From positions 138,247 through 202,246 of the forward strand of contig JAJYIT010000001.1 of NCBI GenBank assembly GCA_021789975.1: DNA of 64,000 nt, in the 5' to 3' direction. The DNA is from Bacteroidota bacterium. Its GTDB lineage: Bacteria > Bacteroidota > Ignavibacteria > Kryptoniales > JAKASW01. Made by a program: the position numbers and the translations under genes. Positions 18,144 to 25,498 of the stretch are shown here, piece by piece. The notes below the pieces were generated by a model. That model worked only from the letters and a program-made list of their open reading frames with translations, was not told the DNA's origin and did not search any database. How positions within the stretch are numbered: position 1 is the stretch's first letter; each line of letters starts with the position of its first letter.

Positions 18144-19535
18144 ATGGAATACCGAATTGAAAAAGACTCTCTTGGTGAATTGAAAGTCCCTTTGAATGCC
18201 TACTACGGCGTACAGACACAGCGTGCGGTTGAGAACTTCCCGATCAGCGGTTTAATGCCGCATCCTGATTGGGTCAAAGCAACTGTGCTGGTCAAGAAGG
18301 CTGCTGCGCTTGTGAACAGCAAACTGGGACTTCTTGACCAAAAGAAAACGGATGCTATCCTTAAAGCCTGTGATGAGGTGCTTGAAGGAAAGCATGCCGA
18401 TCAATTTGTTGTGGACGTATACCAGGCCGGCGCCGGAACCTCGCACAACATGAATACTAACGAAATGCTCGCGAACAGGGCGATTGAAATACTGGGCGGA
18501 AAGAGAGGGGATTATTCAGTCATTAGTGCGAACGATGATGTGAACATGGCGCAGTCCACAAATGATGTTATCCCAGCAGTGATACGTATTTCATCGATAT
18601 TGCTTGTTGACAAGTTTCTACCTGTACTGGATGCTCTCGAGAGATCCTTTGAAAGAAAAGCAAAAGAATTTGATCATGTTATAAAATCCGGACGTACTCA
18701 CCTGCAGGACGCGACGCCTATAAGGCTCGGCCAGGAATTCTCAGGATACGCAGCCTGTGTGCACGGCCATACGGATAGGATCACACAAGTCCGCGAAGAC
18801 TTGACATATCTTGGGATTGGGGGAACGGCGGTCGGAACCGGGGTGAATGCGCATCCCGATTACCGCCAGATGATGGTGAAAGAGTTTACCGCGCTGACCG
18901 GTGTGAACTTCAAGCAAGCAAAGAATTACTTTGAGGCTATGCAGAGCATGAGTAGTGCTGTCGGTCTGAGCGGGGCATTGCGCAACCTCGCACTCGACAT
19001 AACCCGCATAGCAAACGATCTGCGTCTACTGAGCAGCGGGCCGCGAACCGGCTTGGCGGAGATAAAGCTCCCCGCGGTGCAGCCCGGCTCGTCAATCATG
19101 CCCGGGAAGGTAAATCCCAGCATCCTTGAAATGGTCAACATGGTGTCGTACCAGGTAATCGGGCTCGATACGACAGTCGCTTATGCCGCACAGGCTGGTC
19201 AGCTTGAACTCAATGTCATGATGCCCGTGATCGGATTTAATCTGACGTTTGCACTTGAAATTTATCGCAACGCGTTGCACGTCCTGCGTGTCAAGTGTAT
19301 TGAAGGGATCGAGGCGGACGATGCAGTATGCAGAGACTTCGCCGAAAAAAGCGTCAGCATTGTAACGGCGCTTACACCGCACATCGGCTATTTAAAAGCC
19401 GCGGAAGTCGTGAAGGAGGCGGTCGGAAAGAATAAGGCAATTCGAGCTGTGCTTCTTGAGAAGAAACTGGTGGATGAGAAGCTACTAAATGAAATACTCG
19501 ATCCTTACAAATTGACTGAGGTGGGTAGACATTAG
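18144..19535 (+). CDS. aspA: Aspartate ammonia-lyase / class II fumarase superfamily, probably aspartase
   Basis: Homotetrameric lyase of the fumarase/aspartase superfamily, 463 residues. The superfamily signature GSSIMPGKVNP is at 315-325 and the second-region motif GAGTSHNMNTNE begins at residue 96. Aspartases read GTS at that place (Thr99-Ser100) while fumarases usually read GTQ, so reversible deamination of aspartate to fumarate is more likely. The N-terminal YYGVQTQRAVENFPISG is intermediate between the two, so class II fumarase remains possible. The ATG at 18144 follows GAAAGGTGA. It is the second gene after the cysteine hydrolase and is closed by a strong hairpin terminator. Confidence 0.8.
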   Translation: MEYRIEKDSLGELKVPLNAYYGVQTQRAVENFPISGLMPHPDWVKATVLVKKAAALVNSKLGLLDQKKTDAILKACDEVLEGKHADQFVVDVYQAGAGTSHNMNTNEMLANRAIEILGGKRGDYSVISANDDVNMAQSTNDVIPAVIRISSILLVDKFLPVLDALERSFERKAKEFDHVIKSGRTHLQDATPIRLGQEFSGYAACVHGHTDRITQVREDLTYLGIGGTAVGTGVNAHPDYRQMMVKEFTALTGVNFKQAKNYFEAMQSMSSAVGLSGALRNLALDITRIANDLRLLSSGPRTGLAEIKLPAVQPGSSIMPGKVNPSILEMVNMVSYQVIGLDTTVAYAAQAGQLELNVMMPVIGFNLTFALEIYRNALHVLRVKCIEGIEADDAVCRDFAEKSVSIVTALTPHIGYLKAAEVVKEAVGKNKAIRAVLLEKKLVDEKLLNEILDPYKLTEVGRH

Positions 19536-19572
19536 CAGATATCCCTCTCTTTGCTGACAAGATCAATTAATG

Positions 19573-19600
19573 AAAAAGTCCGCCAGATGGCGGACTTTTT
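19573..19600. terminator. Bidirectional intrinsic terminator
   Basis: AAAAAGTCCGCC, loop AGAT, GGCGGACTTTTT: a perfect 12-bp stem ending in T5 on both strands. It sits 37 bases after the plus-strand lyase stop and 50 bases past the end of the minus-strand gene, so it can close both convergent transcripts. Confidence 0.92.
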
Positions 19601-19650
19601 CTAAACGTCCCGATATTACGAGACTCTCTCCCAATCAAGGGCAAGTTTTG

Positions 19651-20019
19651 TTATTTCTTCGTCCCTTTGTTGGTTTTCTTCATCATTGACTTCTTGGAAA
19701 CCATATGCTTTGCGGGGCTGTGCCTTTTCATCATCTTGCTCGATTTCATCATCTTACGCGAAGAAGCAGATCGCTTGGTAATCCGCTTATGTAATACCTT
19801 CTTCGATCTCATCGAACCCTTCGCTTTATAAGACATAGGAACCACGTTTTTCTTACGTATGGTTTTTGCCGTCTTATGGGTCACGCCGACATGGGAAGGT
19901 CCCTTCTTCGACATTTCCGTCTTTGTCATTTTCTTGGTTTTCCCATTGCGAGCCTGGGCATACACCGCGCCCACTGCGAGGAACGATGCTGCAAGCGTCA
20001 TTAGTATGAGCTTTTTCAT
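19651..20019 (-). CDS. Exported Lys/Met-rich basic small protein, unknown function
   Basis: I do not recognise a family. The 122-residue protein begins with a clear signal peptide (KKLILMTLAASFLAVGAVYAQA). The mature 99 residues hold 28 Lys, 11 Met, several Arg and His and a single Glu, with repeated KMMK/SMMKK clusters. The ribosome site AGGAGGTG before the ATG is strong, so it is translated. It is on the same strand and just downstream of a two-component system whose regulator resembles CusR/CopR. Met-rich motifs can bind Cu(I) or Ag(I), and a polybasic exported protein could also bind nucleic acid or LPS; both are only ideas. The protein is predicted disordered from composition. Confidence 0.72.
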   Translation of the reverse strand: MKKLILMTLAASFLAVGAVYAQARNGKTKKMTKTEMSKKGPSHVGVTHKTAKTIRKKNVVPMSYKAKGSMRSKKVLHKRITKRSASSRKMMKSSKMMKRHSPAKHMVSKKSMMKKTNKGTKK

Positions 20020-20110
20020 TGAGTTTCACCTCCTTTTGTGCTTTAGTTTCTGAGGCTGAAAGATAAGGGGTCATCGTGCAACGATGCAATTAAAGGATAG
20101 TTAAAAATTC

Positions 20111-21586
20111 TTAATCTTTTGAGACGGAAATGGCAGGCAGGACGACCGTAAATTTTGTTCCTTTGCCCACGACACTCTCTACCAGAAGACTTCCCCCGTG
20201 CGCTTCTGCTATCCATTTGGAGATTGATAAGCCCAACCCTAATCCATCAGTCTGTCTACTCCTGCTTTTGTCGACGCGGTAGAATCTGTCGAAGATTCGG
20301 CTGAGATCCTTCTCTGGAATACCGATTCCAGTATCCTCGACAGCGAAGTAGGCGCTTCCGTTGGTTCGTGCAAGAGACAACGTTACCTTTCCGCCCTCCG
20401 GTGTATATTTGATCGCATTGTCGACCAAGTTCAGCATCAATTGTCGCAATCTTAAAGCATCACCGTTAACGGTCGCATTGTCGAGTCGGGTCAATCCCAC
20501 CTCAATGTTCTTCCGTTCTGCCAGGACTTCTGCATCTTCCTCGATTTCTCCTACGAGCAGATCGATTCTGGTGGCCTTCAAATCGAGTTTGGCCGAGCCG
20601 CTGTCTGCTTTGGCGAGGAGTATTAGACCTTCTATAATGCTTGTCATGCGAATTACTTCTTCCAGCACGCTTGCAAGCGTCTTCTTGTATGCTGCGGCCG
20701 GTGGATTTCTCTTGAGCGTCAGTTCTATCTCCCCGCGCATGATGGTAAGAGGAGTTCGAAGCTCGTGGGATGCGTCCATCGAGAATTGTTTTACTTGCTC
20801 GAAAGATGTTTCCAGTCTCCTGATCATATCGTTCAGGGTCTCGGAGAGCCTCCCAATCTCGTCCTTAGGGTTGACCACGCTTATGCGCTCGCGAAGATTG
20901 GTCGCCGTAATTTTTCTTGCTGTCTGAGTTATTACATCGACCGGTTTCAGTGATTGTTTCGCCAGGAAGAAGCCACCCACGATTGAAATCATGAGTACGA
21001 TAGGTATTAGGAAAAGGAATATTGAAAAGAGATTCTGAAGAACTTCCGTAATCTGTGCTTCGGGGTATGCAACACGAATGCGGTAGAATTTCGTGTTGAG
21101 GGCAGCGAGCCGGATCTTTTCATTTCCGATTTTGGCGGTTGAAACCGTGACCTGGTACGGTTTGAGATTGGGCACGGAAGGAAGTGTATCCCGCCCCAGG
21201 TTGAATGATCTAAAGAATGTTCTGCCGTGCCTGTCAAAAATGTATACGAACTGTTTCTTAGAATTGACAAGAGTATGCTCGTAGATCTTGTTCCAGATAG
21301 CATAATCGGCGCCGGTCTCGTCTTCCTCATCCTGGGTTGAGTCGGCGTCCTGTGCAGACTGTTGCAACATGCTTAGTTGGGGCCCTCGCAGCCTTTCTCT
21401 GTATGGCACAAGTTTGCCCTCCATTATTTCCTCAAGCCATTCAGCTTCACTCCGCAGTGAAATGTCCAGATTTCGTGAGAGGGTCGCTCCAGTATATAGA
21501 TAAGCAGTGACTCCGAAGGTTGCTAATGCCACCAACAGCACAATCGAATACCATACTGTCAGCTTTAATCTTATGGATTTGAACAT
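20111..21586 (-). CDS. Sensor histidine kinase with HAMP domain, CusS/CopS-like
   Basis: Inner membrane sensor kinase, 491 residues. TM1 is at about 10-30, a periplasmic domain of some 150 residues follows, TM2 is at about 185-208, then HAMP (LKPVDVITQTARKITATNL), the phosphoacceptor His274 in SMDASHELRTPLTIM, the N box NLVDNAIKYTPEGG, and G boxes VEDTGIGIPEKDLSRIFDRF and GLGLGLSISKWIAEAHGG. The order and sequence resemble heavy-metal sensor kinases. The ATG overlaps the stop of the response regulator by one base (TGATG), so the two are co-translated. The periplasmic domain has no metal motif I can recognise, so the signal is unknown. Confidence 0.92.
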   Translation of the reverse strand: MFKSIRLKLTVWYSIVLLVALATFGVTAYLYTGATLSRNLDISLRSEAEWLEEIMEGKLVPYRERLRGPQLSMLQQSAQDADSTQDEEDETGADYAIWNKIYEHTLVNSKKQFVYIFDRHGRTFFRSFNLGRDTLPSVPNLKPYQVTVSTAKIGNEKIRLAALNTKFYRIRVAYPEAQITEVLQNLFSIFLFLIPIVLMISIVGGFFLAKQSLKPVDVITQTARKITATNLRERISVVNPKDEIGRLSETLNDMIRRLETSFEQVKQFSMDASHELRTPLTIMRGEIELTLKRNPPAAAYKKTLASVLEEVIRMTSIIEGLILLAKADSGSAKLDLKATRIDLLVGEIEEDAEVLAERKNIEVGLTRLDNATVNGDALRLRQLMLNLVDNAIKYTPEGGKVTLSLARTNGSAYFAVEDTGIGIPEKDLSRIFDRFYRVDKSRSRQTDGLGLGLSISKWIAEAHGGSLLVESVVGKGTKFTVVLPAISVSKD

Positions 21587-22257
21587 CAGCCCACCTTCAT
21601 CATGTATCCTGCCCCACGCACCGTGTGGATCAGCTTTTGATCGAATCCGGAATCGACCTTGTTCCTCAGGTGGTTTACGTAGACCTCTACGATGTTAGTC
21701 CCAGTGTCGAAGTCATATTCCCAAATATGTTCCGATATAATGGTACGGGTAAGTACCCTGTTCGCATTGCGGACAAAGTATTCGAGGAGTGCATATTCGC
21801 GATTCGTGAGCTCGATCTCTTTCCCGCTGCGCTTTGCTTTTCTACTCATAGTATCCAGCTCCAGGTCGGCAACCTTGAGGATTGTAGATTTATCTGAGCC
21901 GCCTCTCCTTCCCAGAGACCTTATTCTGGCGATTAGCTCTTCGAATGCAAATGGCTTCACCAGGTAATCGTCGGCGCCGGCATCCAAACCCTCAACCTTT
22001 TCTTCGAGTGCACCTCTTGCAGTGAGGATCAGGACGGGGGTGGATTTGCCGCTCGACCTCAGTGATTTAAGCACATCGATTCCATTCTTTCGGGGGAGCA
22101 TAAGGTCAAGAACTATCACATCGAATTCGCCCGCAAATGCTGCTTCCTCTCCTGTCTCGCCATCTCCGGCGGTTTCCACAAAGTGTCCTTCTCCTTCAAG
22201 ACCTGCTTTAAGAAATCTGGCGACTTTCTTTTCGTCCTCGACAACGAGTATTCTCAT
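21586..22257 (-). CDS. OmpR/PhoB-family response regulator, CusR/CopR-like
   Basis: Two-domain DNA-binding regulator of 223 residues. The receiver has the acidic pocket VVEDEKK, the phosphoacceptor Asp51 in VLDLMLPRKNG, Thr in LTARGALEEKV and Lys in YLVKPFAFEEL. The C-terminal winged helix carries LELDTMSRKAKRSGKEIELTN and the stretch ISEHIWEYDFDTGTNIVEVY followed by VNHLRNKVD; the tail HTVRGAGYMM is also usual. The linker and the FDTGTN segment are closest to the heavy-metal regulators CusR/CopR among OmpR proteins. It is directly followed by its sensor kinase. Targets could include the Lys/Met-rich protein downstream, which is inference. Confidence 0.93.
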   Translation of the reverse strand: MRILVVEDEKKVARFLKAGLEGEGHFVETAGDGETGEEAAFAGEFDVIVLDLMLPRKNGIDVLKSLRSSGKSTPVLILTARGALEEKVEGLDAGADDYLVKPFAFEELIARIRSLGRRGGSDKSTILKVADLELDTMSRKAKRSGKEIELTNREYALLEYFVRNANRVLTRTIISEHIWEYDFDTGTNIVEVYVNHLRNKVDSGFDQKLIHTVRGAGYMMKVG

Positions 22258-22432
22258 GTTGGTCCATGTTTACTTGACTAAGAATTCGAATGACATCAAA
22301 CGGCACTCACAATAACAAAGAAGAGCATCAAAGAGTTGAGTCACAGCATTCTCACCTTCTCAGTTTCCAGGGGAAGATTAAAAGGGTGTGGCTGCTCAAT
22401 CAAAACGAAGACTCATAACTAGACAATACAGC

Positions 22433-22459
22433 AATGCCCTGCTTTAGCAGCAGGGCATT
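22433..22459 (-). terminator. Stem-loop after the Trp-rich protein gene, possible terminator
   Basis: AATGCCCTGCT, five-base loop, AGCAGGGCATT: a perfect 11-bp stem beginning 19 bases past the stop of the minus-strand gene at 22478. The following minus-strand bases are not U-rich, so it may be a weak or factor-assisted terminator, or an mRNA 3' stabiliser. Confidence 0.5.
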
Positions 22460-22477
22460 GGAGCAAATCGGCCTCTT

Positions 22478-23497
22478 TCAACGACTTCGACCGGGGCCGT
22501 GGTCGCGCTGTCGGCTGTTATCCTTCTTAGGTTTCTCACTCGGCTTTGGCGCTGCGCGCTCTCTTCCTTTCGGCTGTTCACGGGGCTGCGCGATCGGTGC
22601 CCGTCCGGCAGGCGGTGCAACAGAGGGCCTCTGACTCTCCTGCCTTGATCCGGGTTGCACCTGATTCTCCCTTGCTCTTTGCTGAGGGGGTGGCGTCGGG
22701 TGGAATTGGCGCTCACGCTCAACAGCCCTCTCGCGTACTATGACAGGCTCTTCATTTTTGACTTGTGGTCTGAAACTGGTTGGAGCATATATATGAAATT
22801 GATTTCCAACCATTCTTTCTCTTGCAGGGTCGTGGCCCCTTACGATATTAACGGTTTCAATCCTGGTGCGTGTAACCCGCTCCACTTCTTGTCTTTGTAT
22901 GCCGACATTGTAGACGCCCGCTGCAGTAAACCGGAACCGCGTAACATTCCTTGTCGTTCCCATAATTCTTGGCACTTCTTTCTGACCGATGAAGGCATAC
23001 CTTGCCGCTCCGATTTCTCTTGCCCTGACAAAATTCCATCCTCCGGCGCCGACACCGAAGTCGTCGTCTCTACCGGTGATTATAACATCAACTCTGAAAT
23101 GGAATCCCGGTGGCATTGGTGCCCAACCACAATATCCACCTCCCCATCGCCACTGAACCCATGCCGGGGCCCACACGTAGCCCGGGACCCAAACCCAACC
23201 ATACATTGGGTCAAACATCCACCGGCCGTAATGGAAAACCGCCCAACCCCAAGGGTCCGCAGATACCCATGTCCAGCCGTACTCTGTCCAAACCCAGTGC
23301 CCGTAGGTGTATGGTCTCCAACCGTACGGTACAGATACAGGGTGCCAGCACATTCCGTATGCACCGGCATTGACCCATTCACCGTACGGAGAGAGAGAGC
23401 TATAAAAAACTCCGAACGATATCCCTTGCGCGCGCGACACCTGCGGAACGAATATGAATGCGGCAGCAATTGAAATTGCAAAACTCATCTTTTTCAT
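22478..23497 (-). CDS. Exported Trp/Gly/Tyr-rich protein (DUF6600-like) with a disordered basic tail
   Basis: Exported protein of 339 residues with a signal peptide ending near VSRAQ. Residues 25-140 are packed with aromatic repeats such as SPYGEWV, YGWRPYTYGHWVWTEYGWTW, DPWGWAVFHYGRW and YGWVWVPGYVWAPAWVQWRW, the pattern of the DUF6600/YXWGXW-type proteins found in Bacteroidota and Acidobacteria. A middle domain (150-250) is ordinary. The last 90 residues are Pro, Arg, Gln and Lys rich and surely disordered. AAAGGAGGTTGAG before the ATG is a strong ribosome site. Function is unknown; a surface or periplasmic location follows from the signal peptide. It lies upstream of the two-component genes on the same strand, separated by a hairpin. 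Confidence 0.82.
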   Translation of the reverse strand: MKKMSFAISIAAAFIFVPQVSRAQGISFGVFYSSLSPYGEWVNAGAYGMCWHPVSVPYGWRPYTYGHWVWTEYGWTWVSADPWGWAVFHYGRWMFDPMYGWVWVPGYVWAPAWVQWRWGGGYCGWAPMPPGFHFRVDVIITGRDDDFGVGAGGWNFVRAREIGAARYAFIGQKEVPRIMGTTRNVTRFRFTAAGVYNVGIQRQEVERVTRTRIETVNIVRGHDPARERMVGNQFHIYAPTSFRPQVKNEEPVIVRERAVERERQFHPTPPPQQRARENQVQPGSRQESQRPSVAPPAGRAPIAQPREQPKGRERAAPKPSEKPKKDNSRQRDHGPGRSR

Positions 23498-23657
23498 CTC
23501 AACCTCCTTTTGATGTCATATACAAATATAACGTTCGATCATGGAGGAAGTTTAAGCGAAACTTGAGGCTTAAAATCTTTTAATCTGAAGCGTCATCGAC
23601 TAAAGTCCATGCCTGAAAAGCCGAAAAGAGAGTGAAAACAAAAGGAAGAGGGGATTA

Positions 23658-24512
23658 GTGTTTGTAGTAATTGGAATTGCTGTAGTTCTGGTAGCAGTTT
23701 TAGGAGGCTTTGCAATTGAAGGGGGCCCTTTTCTGGTTTTGATGCAGTATGCCGAGTTTCTCATAATAGTCGGCGCTTCAACCGGCGCTCTTCTTATATC
23801 CACGCCCGGAAAGCTTCTTTCCAAAATTTTCAAAAAACTCTCTGGCGCGTTCAAGCATGGAAAGATCGACCAGCCTTTCTATCTTGACCTCCTTAAGTTG
23901 ATGTATGAGTTATTTCAGGTGGGCCAGAAAGAGGGAGTTATCGGGCTTGAGCAACATGTTGAGAGTCCAGATAAGAGCAAGATCTTTTCCAAATATCCTC
24001 ATCTCCTGGAGGACAAAAACATGCTTCATTTTCTTACGGATACGATGAGACTCCTGATCGTTGGAGGTGCCGAACCGTTCGACCTGGAGGGGCTAATGGA
24101 CGCCGACATTGAGACGCATCACCAGGAAGGATCTAAACCGGGCATGATATTGCAAAAGATCGGTGACTCAATGCCTGGACTCGGTATCGTGGCAGCGGTT
24201 CTTGGGATAGTCATAACTATGCAAGCCATAGATGGTCCACCTCAGGAGATCGGACACAAAGTCGCCGCGGCTCTCGTCGGGACGTTCCTTGGGGTTCTCC
24301 TCTCTTATGGATTCATACAGCCTCTAGCTACCAACCTTGAAATATCTGCTGAAGAGGAGTCCAGGTTGTTCGAAGTGATAAAAGCAGGTGTGGTCGCGTT
24401 TGCCAAAGGAATGCAGCCGCTAATCGCGGTTGAGTTCGCGAGAAGGACCATCTACCACGATCATAGACCGTCATTCAATGAGATGGAGACTACTCTCAAA
24501 GGTGTAAAATAA
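23658..24512 (+). CDS. motA: Flagellar stator protein MotA
   Basis: Proton or sodium channel subunit of the stator that drives the flagellar motor. 284 residues with four membrane segments: two at the N-terminus (2-16 and 32-48) and two late (about 168-190 and 200-222), separated by a large cytoplasmic loop. The loop holds LLEDKNMLHFLTDTMRLLIVGG, and the channel region GDSMPGLGIVAAVLGIVITM followed by ALVGTFLGVLLSYGF is diagnostic. The start is GTG at 23658 behind AGGAAGAGGGG. The stop and the motB start share one base (TAATG). No flagellar structural genes are in the window. Confidence 0.94.
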   Translation: MFVVIGIAVVLVAVLGGFAIEGGPFLVLMQYAEFLIIVGASTGALLISTPGKLLSKIFKKLSGAFKHGKIDQPFYLDLLKLMYELFQVGQKEGVIGLEQHVESPDKSKIFSKYPHLLEDKNMLHFLTDTMRLLIVGGAEPFDLEGLMDADIETHHQEGSKPGMILQKIGDSMPGLGIVAAVLGIVITMQAIDGPPQEIGHKVAAALVGTFLGVLLSYGFIQPLATNLEISAEEESRLFEVIKAGVVAFAKGMQPLIAVEFARRTIYHDHRPSFNEMETTLKGVK

Positions 24513-25342
24513 TGTCGCTTGCGGAGGACAAACGTCCCATAAATATAATTCGAAAAAAGAAGAGGGGAGCCCACGATCATCACGGCGGAGCGTGGAAGGT
24601 TGCATACGCGGATTTTGTTACGGCGATGATGGCACTCTTCATTGTGCTATGGATACTCGGACAGAGCAAGCAAGTGAAGCAGTACGTTGCCGAATACTTT
24701 CGTGATCCGGGTGCATTCAACGAGAAGACGCGAGCAGGTGCCCTTAACGGCGGTCTCTCGCCGGTACAAAACCAGAGTATGAGCAAGATTGGACTTCCTC
24801 TCAAAGGTCAATCAGAAGAGTTGACGTCGCTGACAAATGAAGGGAAGAAACTTGAGCAAAAGATAGCATCCATACCCGAGCTAAGAAAACTGATGGACCA
24901 GATTAAGATCACAGTCTCTAAGGAAGGTCTCAGGATAGAGTTAATAGAGGATTCGAAGGGCTTGTTCTTCTCAGTGGGTAGTGCCTCGCTTAAACCGGAG
25001 ACTGTCGTCCTGTTGGAAATGATCGCAAATGAGCTTTCAAGACTTCCTAACCAGATAATCATCGAAGGTTATACTGACGCGCGTCCTTATGTGAGAAGCA
25101 ACTATTCTAACTGGCAATTGAGCACAGACCGTGCAAATGCGGCCAGAGTAGTTCTTAATGAAAGTGGACTAAACAAAAAACAGATACTTGAAGTGCGCGG
25201 TTACGGGGATAGAAGACTGCGCGATCCGCAGAACCCGTACGACTACTCAAATCGCAGGGTCAGCATAGTGGTTGCTCCGTTCAAGAGCGATACATCGGGC
25301 GTGGACCACTCTCATGTAGACACTTTGAAGCTCGGTGGGTAG
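24512..25342 (+). CDS. motB: Flagellar stator protein MotB with OmpA-like domain
   Basis: Stator subunit that anchors the motor to peptidoglycan. 276 residues. The single membrane helix contains the ion-carrying Asp34 in WKVAYADFVTAMMALFIVLW; the basic N-terminus (RKKKRGAHDHHGGAW) is typical. A plug and linker region leads to the OmpA/MotB peptidoglycan-binding domain near residues 150-260, with IIEGYTDARPY, NWQLSTDRANAARVVL and EVRGYGDRRLRDPQNPYDYS followed by NRRVSIVV. It is co-translated with motA (one-base overlap). Confidence 0.95.
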   Translation: MSLAEDKRPINIIRKKKRGAHDHHGGAWKVAYADFVTAMMALFIVLWILGQSKQVKQYVAEYFRDPGAFNEKTRAGALNGGLSPVQNQSMSKIGLPLKGQSEELTSLTNEGKKLEQKIASIPELRKLMDQIKITVSKEGLRIELIEDSKGLFFSVGSASLKPETVVLLEMIANELSRLPNQIIIEGYTDARPYVRSNYSNWQLSTDRANAARVVLNESGLNKKQILEVRGYGDRRLRDPQNPYDYSNRRVSIVVAPFKSDTSGVDHSHVDTLKLGG

Positions 25343-25498
25343 CTGCACCTACTCCTATCCACTGGTGTCCTTCAGTGGCGCGATGGGTCGGTCGGTGAAT
25401 TGAACTGTCGCAACCCACAGGTTATCCCAACAAACGTCCATACGTTTTTAGAATCGATCTTCCTGAGTTACATTTAGTGTCAAAAAAGGAGAAGAGAG

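Noticed and set aside
20072-20086. CATCGT-GCA-ACGATG hairpin upstream of the Lys/Met-rich protein gene
   Set aside because: Perfect but only six base pairs with no U-tract; it may matter for the mRNA leader but I cannot support a function.
22655-23473. Plus-strand frame of 272 codons opposite the Trp-rich protein
   Set aside because: Antisense to a gene with a signal peptide and strong ribosome site; the reverse complement of TGG-rich DNA stays open by base composition.
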